From: an uncultured Clostridia bacterium
Lineage (GTDB): Bacteria > Bacillota > Clostridia > Oscillospirales > Acutalibacteraceae
Direction of reading: 5' to 3'
NCBI GenBank assembly: GCA_947593615.1
Contig: CANQDR010000008.1
Span: 1-64,000 of the forward strand
DNA: 64,000 nucleotides
In this document: one piece after another, positions 63,698-64,000 of the stretch
How positions within the stretch are numbered: the first letter of the stretch is position 1
Layout: the number at the start of each line of letters is the position of its first letter
Notes under the pieces: model-generated
Database searches by the model: none
Told to the model about the DNA's origin: nothing
What the model saw: the letters and a program-made list of their open reading frames with translations, nothing else
Program-made: the position numbers and the translations under genes

Positions 63698-64000
63698 AGA
63701 AAAGCGTATGCTTGGCGATTATGAGGTCAAGCAGAGTATCCATATCGGCAAAAAAGAGGTTGTTTTCGGCGTGAACGAAGCAGACAAATATCCCTTTATG
63801 GTCTGCTACTGCACCTATGACAATCCCTTTTCCGCAGCGTGGGCAACGGAAGCCGTAGGCTCGGACGATTATCTGGAAGCAATGCAGATATTTGTAGACC
63901 GAGTGCAGGCACAGATTGAGGTCGTCAAAGAGGAACAATCCCGATTTGCGTTTGATATGACCCCGTTTACCAAAGACGATTGTATCCCAGATAACCGAAA
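63687..64000 (+). CDS. ICE protein, continues beyond the window
   Basis: Starts at ATG 63687 (AAAGGAG upstream) and is open at the window end after 104 codons. GDYEVKQSIHIGKKEVVFGVNE, CYCTYDNPFS and MTPFTKDDCIPDNRK look like a family found in conjugative elements. The first 40 residues resemble the gene at 63283-63555. Function unknown. Confidence 0.75.
   Translation, partial: MENEEKRMLGDYEVKQSIHIGKKEVVFGVNEADKYPFMVCYCTYDNPFSAAWATEAVGSDDYLEAMQIFVDRVQAQIEVVKEEQSRFAFDMTPFTKDDCIPDNR

Larger units (their letters stand above)
53460..64000. mobile_element. Left part of an integrative conjugative element (incomplete)
   Basis: The base composition is clearly GC-richer than the preceding chromosome. 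Gene content is typical of large ICEs of gut Firmicutes (Tn1549/CTn type): a conserved 59-residue gene, parA-parB, a lipoprotein, a thioester/Cna-B adhesin, small coupled cargo genes. Relaxase, coupling protein, mating apparatus and integrase are not in the window and should follow. Confidence 0.75.

Overview
The window looks like a chromosome segment of a low-GC Gram-positive gut anaerobe of the Ruminococcus/Oscillospiraceae type. The evidence is AT-rich intergenic DNA with strong Shine-Dalgarno sites, clostridial-type proteins (single-chain PurL, split transketolase, CD3324-type regulator, Rsm22-like protein), a secreted GH13 amylase with starch-binding modules, and sortase-built surface structures. 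The species is an inference. No rRNA, tRNA or CRISPR array was seen.

Layout. 0-4.6 kb: a broken gene end, a C15 peptidase-like gene, azlCD, an unknown gene and a sodium symporter; the first three gene units are each preceded by a diverged copy of one intergenic repeat. 4.7-7.3 kb: a BclA-like collagen protein, then bioY-DUF1284 behind a promoter overlapped by a BirA-type operator. 7.6-10.8 kb: an XRE regulator divergent from a secreted alpha-amylase. 10.9-12.7 kb: a scar zone with fragments of an ABC exporter, a sugar-ABC permease and a cytosine methyltransferase around an intact Rsm22-like gene. 13-17.5 kb: ECF sigma/anti-sigma pair and a two-component system. 17.7-27.7 kb: small regulators, patatin, a Mn-riboswitch-controlled mntP, HAD and dehydrogenase genes, and a cluster of small membrane proteins including a paralogous pair. 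27.7-38.3 kb: purL, alanine symporter, a reductase-EamA-HAD operon and split transketolase. 38.4-43.9 kb: a near-complete pantothenate/CoA cluster (coaX, panB, panC, panD, coaBC) plus birA, with a structured leader before panB. 44-45.6 kb: GC-rich mobile-DNA remnants that truncate a VOC gene. 45.9-53.1 kb: a pilus operon (adhesin, SpaA-type pilin, two sortases).

From about 53.46 kb to the window end the base composition becomes GC-richer and the gene content is that of an integrative conjugative element: a small conserved gene, parA, parB, a lipoprotein, a 1401-residue thioester/Cna-B surface adhesin, a tiny membrane peptide, a group II intron sitting right after a terminator, and a tightly packed operon of small cargo proteins that runs off the end.

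How it fits together: the amylase carries two CBM26-like modules, and the presumed pilus tip protein carries an N-terminal module with the same signature. This suggests starch digestion and starch attachment by the same cell; it is the most interesting hypothesis here. The bioY operator and the downstream HTH-containing birA form a plausible regulatory circuit, and CoA supply genes are grouped with it.
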